DNA of 10,356 nt, from contig JAITHX010000181.1 of NCBI GenBank assembly GCA_031279735.1, forward strand, positions 1 to 10,356, given 5' to 3'. Below are positions 1 through 6,763 of this stretch, piece by piece. The stretch comes from Prevotellaceae bacterium. GTDB taxonomy: Bacteria; Bacteroidota; Bacteroidia; Bacteroidales; UBA932. The stretch's first letter is position 1; each line of letters starts with the position of its first letter. Made by a program: the position numbers and the translations under genes. The notes beneath the pieces are model-generated. The model searched no databases. It was not told the DNA's origin and saw nothing but the letters and a program-made list of their open reading frames with translations.

Positions 1-452
1 GCCCCTTGCGTTACAAAAACACCGCAACGCGGTGAAAAAACACGCAAACTTTTTCCACACAATTCCCGGCAGAACCGCATAAATAATATCTTTCAACGGA
101 TTCACGCCATTACCGAAAATCGGATGTAAGCATTGCTAAAAACTACCTGAGCGAAGACGAAATGAAACTGCTCGGATTGCTTGTGGAACAGTATCTTGCC
201 TTTGCCGAAACCATGGCGCAGCAACATACGCCCATGTATATGAAAGACTGGATTGAACGCTTGGACATTATATTGCAACTCAACGGCAGGGAATTGCTTG
301 CTCATGCGGGAACTGTCAGTCACGAAACGGCTGTGAAAAAATCGGTTGAAGAGTATGAAAAATATCGGCTGTCCGTGAAAGCGGAAGAACGCGAACAGAG
401 TTTGAAAGAAATCGAGGAGGATATTAAACGACTGAAGGATAACAAGCAATAA
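1..452 (+). pseudogene. Decayed RhuM-family (virulence RhuM-like) gene, 3' part
   Basis: The open stretch ending at 452 reads DVSIAKNYLSEDEMKLLG from 123 and then MKDWIERLD, matching my memory of the C-terminal half of RhuM-family proteins (AKNYLSE...; a later M-DW--RLD motif; a charged coiled tail). These are found in many gut bacteria near mobile or restriction-type loci; their function is not settled. Upstream the frame is broken by TAA at 84-86. The expected family sequence continues in other frames: about 50-82 reads NFFHTIPGRTA in frame 2, and about 85-126 reads IFQRIHAITENRM in frame 1 before TAA at 127. This needs at least two frameshifts and apparently a loss of the segment before DVSIAKNYL. 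The first ATG in the open part is 162, but it lies inside the homologous region and is not a true start. The left window edge cuts the gene. Family assignment is from memory of motifs, without a search. Confidence 0.55.
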
Positions 453-463
453 AGTGAATAGAC

Positions 464-613
464 ATGAATAAATACAAACATACGGGAATTATTCTTGCGA
501 CGTTGGCTGTCATTTTTGCATGCAATACTTTATTTTTATTAATCCCTGCTGCAATTATCGGAATGGTCATTTGGGGTATTATATTTGATGCGACAAGAAA
601 TAAAACACAATAA
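464..613 (+). CDS. Possible 49-aa hydrophobic membrane peptide
   Basis: ATG at 464 opens a 49-codon frame ending at TAA 611-613, beginning 11 bp after the RhuM remnant. Residues 8-41 are almost entirely hydrophobic (ILATLAVIFAC, then LFLLIPAAIIGMVIWGIIF), with a charged start (MNKYKH) and a polar basic tail (DATRNKTQ). This fits one or two short membrane helices. There is no clear ribosome binding site, which is usual in Bacteroidota. No family is recognised. It could be a real small membrane protein co-transcribed with the former RhuM gene, or a chance frame in AT-rich DNA; the coherent hydrophobic pattern favours a real gene only mildly. Confidence 0.35.
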   Translation: MNKYKHTGIILATLAVIFACNTLFLLIPAAIIGMVIWGIIFDATRNKTQ

Positions 614-624
614 AAAAGAAGATT

Positions 625-726
625 ATTAATTATGAATTGCCTGACGGACGCGGAGGGAATTATGAACCGTCCAACTTTCCGTCAGGCAATTCATAATTCT
701 TAATTCATAATTCATAATTCATAATT
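625..726. repeat. Heptad/hairpin intergenic element 1
   Basis: A perfect 21-bp inverted repeat pairs 628-648 with 678-698 around a 29-base loop. The stem carries the GCCTGACGGA / TCCGTCAGGC cap. To the right a tandem 7-bp array runs from 688 to 726: AATTCAT, AATTCTT, then AATTCAT three times plus AATT. To the left there is one complementary ATGAATT (632-638) and one degenerate copy. The element lies between converging transcripts, the RhuM side on plus and the barrel gene on minus, and the barrel gene's stop codon (719-721) is inside the array. On the minus strand the hairpin is followed after about 6 bases by a T-rich run (about 611-621), so it may also act as a terminator for the minus-strand operon. 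Confidence 0.85.
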
Positions 727-1489
727 GCCTTATCCGAATCAAATCGCAAGACAGCGTTACGGAGCCTCGCGCGTGCAGCATTCTGTAGTCGAAATAGCGA
801 TGTTGCGGTTTGAATATATCTTTGAAGCCCATCGAGAAACGGGCGGCTATTTTCATGCGGGCGAATATCCGGTATTCGTATCCGGCGAGCAGACCGCAGT
901 CCCAATTGTCGGTATAGGGCGTGAAATCCATGCTGATGTTCGACACGTCCGTTATTTCCGCCATGTCGGGACTTGAACCGACGTATCCCTTTACCGGCGC
1001 GGCTATGAATTTGCTCGAAAAAACTGCGGCGTAGTAGGCGCCGGCGAATATTCCGTGTCCTCCGCCGAGGCGGTAGCGGACATATACGGGTATTTCTATC
1101 ATGGAGAATTTCATTTCGGTGGTCGTAGTGCCGGAGAAGTACATCGTTGCGTCGTCGAGGTTAAACCGCTGGTTTGTGACGCGGGCGTCGACTTTCATGC
1201 CTGCGGTCTTGTAGATCGCTTCCGCCGTCGGACTCCATCTTTTCGAGGGCAGGAACGTGAACCGTATTCCCGGATTGACGTTTATCAGAGGATATGCATT
1301 GATTGTTCCCGGAATGTTCGAAACCGGATAGGGTATTGCGCCTCCGATGTCGGTTCCGAGAGAAACGCCTATTATTCCGCGATATGCGTCTGTGGAATCG
1401 GCATCGTTTCCTGCCGCGCAAGTCGTCGGGAAAAGGACGGGCTGACATGCGGCGAGGACGAGAAGACAGATTTTATTTATCATGTTCAT
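719..1489 (-). CDS. Small outer-membrane beta-barrel protein (porin-like/OmpA-barrel type), unknown function
   Basis: About 256 residues with an N-terminal hydrophobic signal (INKICLLVLAACQPVLFP) and then alternating polar/hydrophobic segments rich in aromatic and Gly residues typical of beta strands: GIIGVSLGTDIGG, VNPGIRFTFLPSKRWSPTAEAIYK, FSMIEIPVYVRYRLGG, GIFAGAYYAAVF, NWDCGLLAGYEYRIF, MKIAARFSMGFKDIF. The phrase IEIPVYVRYRLGG followed by a Gly/Tyr-rich strand is usual in Bacteroidota outer-membrane barrels of the PorT / DUF type. I chose ATG 1489 over the TTG at 1507; ATG 1483 is also possible and has a GGAAA upstream. LAAC inside the signal resembles a lipobox, but a barrel is expected to use an ordinary signal peptidase site near TTCAAG. 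The gene starts 21 bp after the lipoprotein gene and is probably translated from the same transcript, perhaps as its membrane partner. The last codons (Q-L-stop) are formed by the heptad repeat. Confidence 0.8.
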   Translation of the reverse strand: MNMINKICLLVLAACQPVLFPTTCAAGNDADSTDAYRGIIGVSLGTDIGGAIPYPVSNIPGTINAYPLINVNPGIRFTFLPSKRWSPTAEAIYKTAGMKVDARVTNQRFNLDDATMYFSGTTTTEMKFSMIEIPVYVRYRLGGGHGIFAGAYYAAVFSSKFIAAPVKGYVGSSPDMAEITDVSNISMDFTPYTDNWDCGLLAGYEYRIFARMKIAARFSMGFKDIFKPQHRYFDYRMLHARGSVTLSCDLIRIRQL

Positions 1490-1510
1490 TTCCGTGTATG
1501 GATTCAAAAA

Positions 1511-3871
1511 TCAGTAGATCAGTTCAAAATCGTCGGCGGTCAGTTTGCTGCCCTTGGCGCCTGTGAAGAGGTGTCCCTCGACGCTCGACGCCATGACCAC
1601 GACCAAATGCGTGGGACGGTAGCTGTCGTAGTCTGCAGTTCGATTCAGCGGGACGGTGATTCTCGTCCAGCCTGTTCGGGAAACTATCCGTTCGGCGCGC
1701 GCCAGCACGCGAACGCCGGCGGCGGGTTCTCCGGCATAGTCGAGCGGCGCTTCGCCGTCGTATGCAATCAGTTCCGCCCATACATGCCCGCGGTCTTCGC
1801 CTTGCAGGTCGTCGAGCACGTACTGACTCGACAAGCCCGATCCGCTCACGAGTCTCGAACGCTGATAGCGTTCGCCCGGCGTGTATTTGAGATCGACGGC
1901 AATGGCGACGGGGGCGGCTTCGAAGGGTATGCCGAACTTGGTCATCGTGCGCGGTTTGTCGAGCGAGATGGACGACATGTCGAAATATCCCAGAAACAGC
2001 GTTCCTGCGGTTATCAGGTTTTTGGGCAGCGAAGTGATGTCGGTGGTCATTTCGGCGGCGAGTCCGCGATTCGGATTGTCGTTTGCCGCGGGAAGAGTTC
2101 CCTTCACCATTATGTTGTTTGCGGTAGCCCATCCGCGTCCCTTGCCGGGCACCGGGTCTATGGTCTGCACGCCGGAGCTTGTCCATTTTTCAAAATCGCA
2201 GTTGTAGGGCTGGGATTTTTCGAGGAGTCTGAACGTCCATGTTTTAATCTGTCCCGAATTTGAGACGACAACAACGTTCGTCGTGTCCCGAAAACTGTCG
2301 AACTCCATAAAATTCCCGTTTTGATACGAATCGAAACTTGCGCCTTCGGAGAGAAAGAGATCGAGGCGCAGCCGCAGAGGGAAGGCGTGACGATCCTTCA
2401 GGTCGATGAACACGTCGGCGGTTGAGGCTGAGGCGGGCGTAGCGTTGATTATTATGTCGTTTTCGGTCAGTCCGCCGTATGACGATTCAACGAGGCGGAC
2501 GCTTTCCAGTTCCGCGCTTCCGGCGGATTGCGGAGGCGCGAGCGCGACTGTCCATGTCGCTTTTTCTCCGGTTGTGGCCGTAAGCTCGAATGTGGCGACG
2601 GCGTTTATGTTGTCGAAAGTCAGCTGCGGGGCTATGGCTGCCGCGGCGCCGGGCGAATACTCCGCGGCGCCCGGAGCGACGACAAGAGGCCAGTAGCGCG
2701 AGCTGCTCGAAGTGCGTTTCAGGTTCAGGGTGATTCGCTTTGCAATATTGTCGATAAGGGTTTTCGCAGTGTCGATTTGCAGAAAGCTGGAGGGGCTGGC
2801 GAAAGTGAGAGGAAATTTGAGTATGTCGCCCGTGTTGCCGCGTCGCGCCGCGAATTTCCAGCGCTTGTAATAACCGGTTCTGCCGTCGAGAACGGCGAAC
2901 TTTTCCGTCGAGGCGTAATTCTCGAACACTATGCTTTTGCCCTGTTCGTATCCGGTTATCTGCGAGTTGGGAAGCGCTTTCAGTCGGGGAACAATCTCGA
3001 AGCGGTCGGTGGTTCGCGATGTCTGCGAAACGACGAATATCAGTTCTCCAGCGTCGGCGTCGGTTCCCGTTTCTTTCAGCGCGTAGCCCGGCGTTTTTAT
3101 TTCCGCGCTTTGGTTTTTGGCGTCGAGCGATACCGCCGCGCGAATGTCGGCGGCTGCCGAAGCCGTCGTTTCTCTGGCCTCGCGCATAACGACAGTCCAT
3201 TGTCGGGCCACTCCGTTTTCGGCTTCGACCGTGTAGAGTATGCTGTCGCCGTATTTTGCGAACGAGAGCGGAACAGATTCTCCGTCGAGCGCCTTGCCGG
3301 AGGCATCCTTCAGCGCCGCCTTTTCGGAGAGAACAAACTTGGCGTTCGCCGCAATCGGCAAGCTGACGCCGGCGGCGTAGAGCGTCACCGTTTTTTTGAC
3401 GGGATTGACGAATCCCTTAGTCGATACAACGCCGCTCTCCGACGCGGATGCCGGCGAGAGCAGCATTTCCCTGATTTCGCTTCTGTTTTCCTGCGCGCCT
3501 ATTTCCAGCCTGATGAAACAGGGTTTGAGCATTCCGCTCTTTGCCGCGAGGTAGAACTTTTTCGGTTCCGTGTCGTCGATGTCGAAAACTATTTCGTCGA
3601 ACGAGGCGAAGGACGTTCCGGGCACCGCCGCTTCCGTTTCGGACGACACCACGGGTTCGGCGGCTATGCTCAGGGGAAACAGCGCGACGCCGCGCAATAT
3701 CGGTATCGTCACCGTGTCGTTGCGCACCGCGGGAGTGCCGGCTTGCACTTCCGCCGGAGCAACCGATTTGATCCTGAACCCGACGAGCGCCGATTCGTCG
3801 CTCAGATTCATCACCCTCGTGCAGGAAAGCAGGAGGAGGGACATTAAAATAATTATACAGTTGTTATACAA
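1511..3871 (-). CDS. Multi-module surface lipoprotein with C-terminal PCMD-type domain
   Basis: Up to 786 residues. The N-terminus is a lipoprotein signal with lipobox LLSC (Cys17). It is followed by a chain of beta-sandwich-like modules, each ending in a W-T/K-hydrophobic strand: about 156-230 (GVARQWTVVM), 275-345 (GYYKRWKFAA), 375-445 (GEKATWTVAL) and 450-550 (GQIKTWTFRL). This is the pattern of DUF5018/Pkd-like repeats. Residues about 553-786 resemble the PCMD domain (putative carbohydrate metabolism domain, PF13201): NCDFEKW at the start, a Y-P-rich jelly-roll-like centre with DLKYTPGERYQ, and the typical end LTADDFELIY. Likely anchored in the outer membrane and facing outward, with a glycan-binding role inferred only. 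The start is uncertain: 3871 is TTG, the first in-frame ATG is 3844, and both give signals without a charged n-region. An out-of-frame ATG at 3899 overlaps recX and would restore a proper signal if two 11-bp repeats were absent. Confidence 0.85.
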   Translation of the reverse strand: MYNNCIIILMSLLLLSCTRVMNLSDESALVGFRIKSVAPAEVQAGTPAVRNDTVTIPILRGVALFPLSIAAEPVVSSETEAAVPGTSFASFDEIVFDIDDTEPKKFYLAAKSGMLKPCFIRLEIGAQENRSEIREMLLSPASASESGVVSTKGFVNPVKKTVTLYAAGVSLPIAANAKFVLSEKAALKDASGKALDGESVPLSFAKYGDSILYTVEAENGVARQWTVVMREARETTASAAADIRAAVSLDAKNQSAEIKTPGYALKETGTDADAGELIFVVSQTSRTTDRFEIVPRLKALPNSQITGYEQGKSIVFENYASTEKFAVLDGRTGYYKRWKFAARRGNTGDILKFPLTFASPSSFLQIDTAKTLIDNIAKRITLNLKRTSSSSRYWPLVVAPGAAEYSPGAAAAIAPQLTFDNINAVATFELTATTGEKATWTVALAPPQSAGSAELESVRLVESSYGGLTENDIIINATPASASTADVFIDLKDRHAFPLRLRLDLFLSEGASFDSYQNGNFMEFDSFRDTTNVVVVSNSGQIKTWTFRLLEKSQPYNCDFEKWTSSGVQTIDPVPGKGRGWATANNIMVKGTLPAANDNPNRGLAAEMTTDITSLPKNLITAGTLFLGYFDMSSISLDKPRTMTKFGIPFEAAPVAIAVDLKYTPGERYQRSRLVSGSGLSSQYVLDDLQGEDRGHVWAELIAYDGEAPLDYAGEPAAGVRVLARAERIVSRTGWTRITVPLNRTADYDSYRPTHLVVVMASSVEGHLFTGAKGSKLTADDFELIY

Positions 3872-3885
3872 TAGTTATACGATAG
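3853..3885 (-). repeat. 11-bp tandem repeat at the lipoprotein gene start
   Basis: Three adjacent 11-bp units on plus are 3853-3863 TTATACAGTTG, 3864-3874 TTATACAATAG and 3875-3885 TTATACGATAG; a weaker fourth (3886-3896, TTATTCTGTTT) covers the recX stop. They span the recX/lipoprotein junction and the 5' end of the lipoprotein frame. Because 11 is not a multiple of 3, each gain or loss of a unit changes the frame between the ATG at 3899 and the lipoprotein body. Confidence 0.85.
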
Positions 3886-4395
3886 TTATTCTGTTTCATT
3901 TTTTCGTTTCGCGACGATAGCCGAAGCATGTTTCGCTACCGTGTCGCAGTCAAAACCGCGGGATAACCCGAAACGTACGAGTTTCGCGTATATCCCGTCG
4001 GCGTTTGAATTTTTATATAAATGAATTAACTCCGCTTTCTTGACGAGCAGCCTGTAAACTGCCGCGTCGCTGTTTTCGGCAAGGTTTTCGTCTTCGGCGA
4101 TAGCCTTGTCGATGTGCGTTTCCGAAATTCCCTTGACTGCCAGTGCGCGTCTGATTTTGTGCGCTCCCCATTTGTCGAACGCGAATTTGTCGTTCACAAA
4201 GGCTTTGGCGTAACGTTCTTCGTCGATGTAACCCGACTGCAGGAGCATAGCCGTGATTTTTTCCGCGTCGGCGTCCGCAACGTTGCGTTTCTTCATTTTC
4301 GCTGCGGCTTCCGAGATGCAAATCTCGCGCGAGGAGCAGAGCTGCTGCATCGAACGCAGAACGTCGTCGAAAGAAACTTCGCGTTTAGCACTCAT
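3886..4395 (-). CDS. recX: RecX family regulatory protein
   Basis: 169 residues, close to the usual size of RecX (E. coli about 166). RecX binds RecA filaments and limits RecA activity in the cytoplasm. Visible family features are the helical repeats: the first with an L-x-x-R/K-x-V-type segment about 28-50, then GYIDEERYAKAFVNDK (55-70), the strongest RecX signature, followed by W-G-x-x-K-I-R-R-A-L-x-x-K-G-I (76-90), and a third, more diverged repeat at about 130-165. ATG 4395 lies 4 bases after the stop of the isomerase-like gene, so the two are translationally close. The gene's last codons overlap an ATG (3899) in another frame that is likely the original start of the next gene. recA is not in the window. 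Placement after two exported metabolic enzymes is unusual but such mixed operons occur in Bacteroidota. Confidence 0.9.
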   Translation of the reverse strand: MSAKREVSFDDVLRSMQQLCSSREICISEAAAKMKKRNVADADAEKITAMLLQSGYIDEERYAKAFVNDKFAFDKWGAHKIRRALAVKGISETHIDKAIAEDENLAENSDAAVYRLLVKKAELIHLYKNSNADGIYAKLVRFGLSRGFDCDTVAKHASAIVAKRKNETE

Positions 4396-4399
4396 GCGC

Positions 4400-5305
4400 T
4401 CATGCCTGTTTCCACTGTTCCCGAAGGAGGGTCACGGCGGCTGCCACGGTTTCTTCCCTGTTGCCTTTGGTGCCGCACTCGAACGAGACGTAGCCCTTAT
4501 AGCCCAACTCCTTCAAGCCTTTGAATCCGTCGATATAGTTGTCGGCGTCGCCGTCCTCGCCCGGCATCAGCCGGCGCTTGCGGCTTGCAATGTGTACGTG
4601 CGTCAGGTATTTGCCCGCCGAAATGAAGGCGCCCCTGTCGGAAGTTTCCTCCCAAGTCATGTGCCAGAAGTCGCCCATGCAGGTTACGCCGGGCGAATCT
4701 ACGTCCCTGCATATCGAGGCGGCGTCGGCAACCTGCCGGAGATAGAAGGCTTCCCCTCGATTCAGCGGTTCGAGTATCACGGTTGTTTTGTTCTTGTGGG
4801 CAAACTCTCCGAGTTCCTTCAGGTCGGCAACCAGACGATCTCTGGTTTCCTGCGTGTGGGGGTAGGAATGTTGGGAGTTGAACGCGGGCACGAGCACCAT
4901 GCCCGTCGATCCCAGTTCGCCTGCCGCGACAAGTATTTCCTTCACCGAATCGATGCATTTTTGTTTCACTGCGGGGTCGTCGGCAAGAATCCATCCGCCG
5001 AAGCCGGCGCATATAGCCGAAACCTTGACCTTGCGGCCGCTCAGCGCATCCTTAATCTCCTTGACGCGCTTAGCCAGACCTCCGCCTCCGAGTTCCATGC
5101 CGGCCACTCCGAGTTTTTCCATGTAATCCAGCTTTTCGCCAAGCGACTTGCCCGGAGTGAGACCATCCTGAAGCGAGATGTTCAGCGCGACGTCGGTCTT
5201 GCTTCCGGCAGCGGAGCAAGATGTCGCCGGCAAGGCGAGGCAGCCGGTCGAAACCAGCGCCCCCGCCGCCGTTATCTTTTTTATGAAATCACGTCTATTG
5301 TTCAT
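4400..5305 (-). CDS. Exported sugar phosphate isomerase/epimerase-like TIM-barrel protein (xylose isomerase-like / AP endonuclease 2 superfamily)
   Basis: 301 residues. The N-terminus carries a twin-arginine signal, NNRRDFIKK (RR at 4-5), with hydrophobic AAGALVSTGC; nearby Cys22 and Cys30 are imperfect lipobox candidates. The rest is a (beta/alpha)8 barrel with the expected divalent-metal residues: E179 in VILEPLNR, D212 in MGDFWHM, H238 in HVHIAS and E276 in VSFECG. KLDYMEKLGVAGMELGGGG (59-77) is the usual second-strand motif. The family isomerises or epimerises sugars and cyclitols; the substrate here is unknown. A good ribosome site (GGAAGGA, 6 bases before the ATG) marks the start. The stop lies 4 bases before recX. 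It sits directly downstream of a Tat-tagged Gfo/Idh/MocA protein, a pairing repeatedly seen in Bacteroidota and Planctomycetes, where the two probably act on the same exported sugar substrate. Confidence 0.9.
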   Translation of the reverse strand: MNNRRDFIKKITAAGALVSTGCLALPATSCSAAGSKTDVALNISLQDGLTPGKSLGEKLDYMEKLGVAGMELGGGGLAKRVKEIKDALSGRKVKVSAICAGFGGWILADDPAVKQKCIDSVKEILVAAGELGSTGMVLVPAFNSQHSYPHTQETRDRLVADLKELGEFAHKNKTTVILEPLNRGEAFYLRQVADAASICRDVDSPGVTCMGDFWHMTWEETSDRGAFISAGKYLTHVHIASRKRRLMPGEDGDADNYIDGFKGLKELGYKGYVSFECGTKGNREETVAAAVTLLREQWKQA

Positions 5306-5336
5306 GTATTCCTTCCATATTTGCTTCCAACCGCCT

Positions 5337-6743
5337 TTAATTTCTTCCGGGTACGGGAATCGGGAACTGCTTGAAGTCTATCTTCGCGTTTCTCACGTCA
5401 ATGCTTTCGTCCTTCAAAGCCTTCAGCGCCGGATGTTCGAGCAGGTCCATGGTTTTGGATTTAAGTTCGTCCATGGTGAGGCGCTGTCCGGTGTATGCCG
5501 ATTCTCTGCCGAGCACTGCAAGCAGCGACGAGTTGGCGGTATCGACGGTTTCGTTGAAGGGTTTGTTTTCCCTGACAGCGGAGAACAGATCCACAAATTC
5601 GAGACGATAGGGATCGTGTACGGTGAACTCCTTTTTGGCCTTTTCATCGTCGTAAGCCCAGATAACGTTGCCTTTCAGGTCTTTTATTTCCTGTTTGTTT
5701 TCGCCTTTCCGCGAACTCCACGAGCCGAGCGTTCCCTGAACGAACTCGGACACGTTGTCGGTACATCCGTTGATCTGACGACACATGCTGTGTACGTGTA
5801 TTCCTGTTTCATATTCGATATCAACGCTGAACATGTCGTACTGATCGCCGGTGACGCGACGCTGACGCGCGCCGAAAGCGGTTCCCGCCACGGGTTTCAG
5901 TCCCGAAAACCAGTTGAACACGTCGAGGTTGTGTACATGCTGTTCGACGATATGGTCGCCCGAAAGCCAAGTCCAGTTCACCCAGTCGCGGATCATCCAT
6001 TCGGCGGTTTCCTTTTCGGGTTTTCTGTCCCAGAGCTTGCTCTGATTCCAGTAAACCGCGCCGCCGGTGATTTCGCCTATGATTCCGTCGGCTATCAGCT
6101 TGAAGGCTTCGACGTAGGAGCGTTTGTGACGGCGCTGGGTGCCGGTGCAGGCGCAGAGTTTTTTCGTATCGGCGATCTTCGCGTTGGCGATAAGTTTGTT
6201 GTAGCCGGCAACGTCAACGCATATCGGTTTTTCCATAAACACGTGTTTTCCCGCCTTGACTGCATATTCGTAGTGAACGGGGCGATACACGGGGGGAGTG
6301 ACCAGAAGGGCTACATCAACCATGTCGATGACTTTCCGGTAGGCGTCGAGACCCACGAAACAGTTTGAATCGGGGAGTTCCTGACCCGTTTCCTTTTTCA
6401 GCTGGACTCTCGTGTTGTCAAGCCTGTCCTTCAATACGTCGCCCAGAGCAACGACTTTGATTCCGTCGCCGCTTCTCACGGCGTTGATAAGGTCGCCCGT
6501 GCCTTGTCCGCCGCAGCCCACGAGACCGATTTTCAGTTCGCGTCCGTTCGCGGCTTTGTCGGGCAAATTCGGTATTCTCCAAGCTTTCAGGCGTGGTATC
6601 GGCGTTTTTGCCGGATTCTTCGAGTCGGCGGATCCGCCGGCGCACGATGATAGGGTAGTTCCTCCGGCAACAAGCGCGCCCGTGCCGGCAATCGCGGCAG
6701 TAGCTAGGAACTGCCGTCTGTTTAAAGCTGTTTTATTGTCCAT
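5337..6743 (-). CDS. Tat-exported Gfo/Idh/MocA family oxidoreductase
   Basis: 468 residues. The signal has NRRQFLATAA (RR at 9-10), a hydrophobic stretch, and LSSC (31-34), a good lipobox, so this may be a Tat-exported lipoprotein. The Rossmann fold begins with KIGLVGCGGQGTGD (71-84), a GxGxxG nucleotide site. VTPPVYRPVHYEYAVKAGKHVFMEKP (positions 148-173) contains the diagnostic EKP at 171-173. The catalytic-domain part has W-x-W-L-S-G-D-H-I-V-E-Q-H-V-H-N-L-D (257-274), a motif common to Bacteroidota secreted members. Members oxidise or reduce sugars or cyclitols with tightly bound NAD(P). GH109 glycosidases belong to the same superfamily, so a hydrolytic role is possible but I see no specific proof. 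It lies 20 bp after leuB and 31 bp before the isomerase-like gene. ATG 6743 has no ribosome site. Confidence 0.92.
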   Translation of the reverse strand: MDNKTALNRRQFLATAAIAGTGALVAGGTTLSSCAGGSADSKNPAKTPIPRLKAWRIPNLPDKAANGRELKIGLVGCGGQGTGDLINAVRSGDGIKVVALGDVLKDRLDNTRVQLKKETGQELPDSNCFVGLDAYRKVIDMVDVALLVTPPVYRPVHYEYAVKAGKHVFMEKPICVDVAGYNKLIANAKIADTKKLCACTGTQRRHKRSYVEAFKLIADGIIGEITGGAVYWNQSKLWDRKPEKETAEWMIRDWVNWTWLSGDHIVEQHVHNLDVFNWFSGLKPVAGTAFGARQRRVTGDQYDMFSVDIEYETGIHVHSMCRQINGCTDNVSEFVQGTLGSWSSRKGENKQEIKDLKGNVIWAYDDEKAKKEFTVHDPYRLEFVDLFSAVRENKPFNETVDTANSSLLAVLGRESAYTGQRLTMDELKSKTMDLLEHPALKALKDESIDVRNAKIDFKQFPIPVPGRN

Positions 6744-6763
6744 CTATATAGGATTTTATGTAA

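Noticed and set aside
1490..1507. TTG start for the barrel gene
   Set aside because: ATG codons at 1489 and 1483 sit right before the signal peptide and need no rare start.
1055..2263. 402-codon open frame on plus opposite the lipoprotein and barrel genes
   Set aside because: Cys/Arg/His-rich composition without any family motif; it spans two real minus-strand genes with clear signal peptides and domains.
2528..3847. 439-codon open frame on plus opposite the lipoprotein gene
   Set aside because: Arg/Phe/Gly-rich shadow of the minus-strand codon pattern; no motifs or plausible start signals.
5178..6368. 396-codon open frame on plus opposite the oxidoreductase gene
   Set aside because: The minus strand encodes an unmistakable Gfo/Idh/MocA protein; this frame is its mirror.
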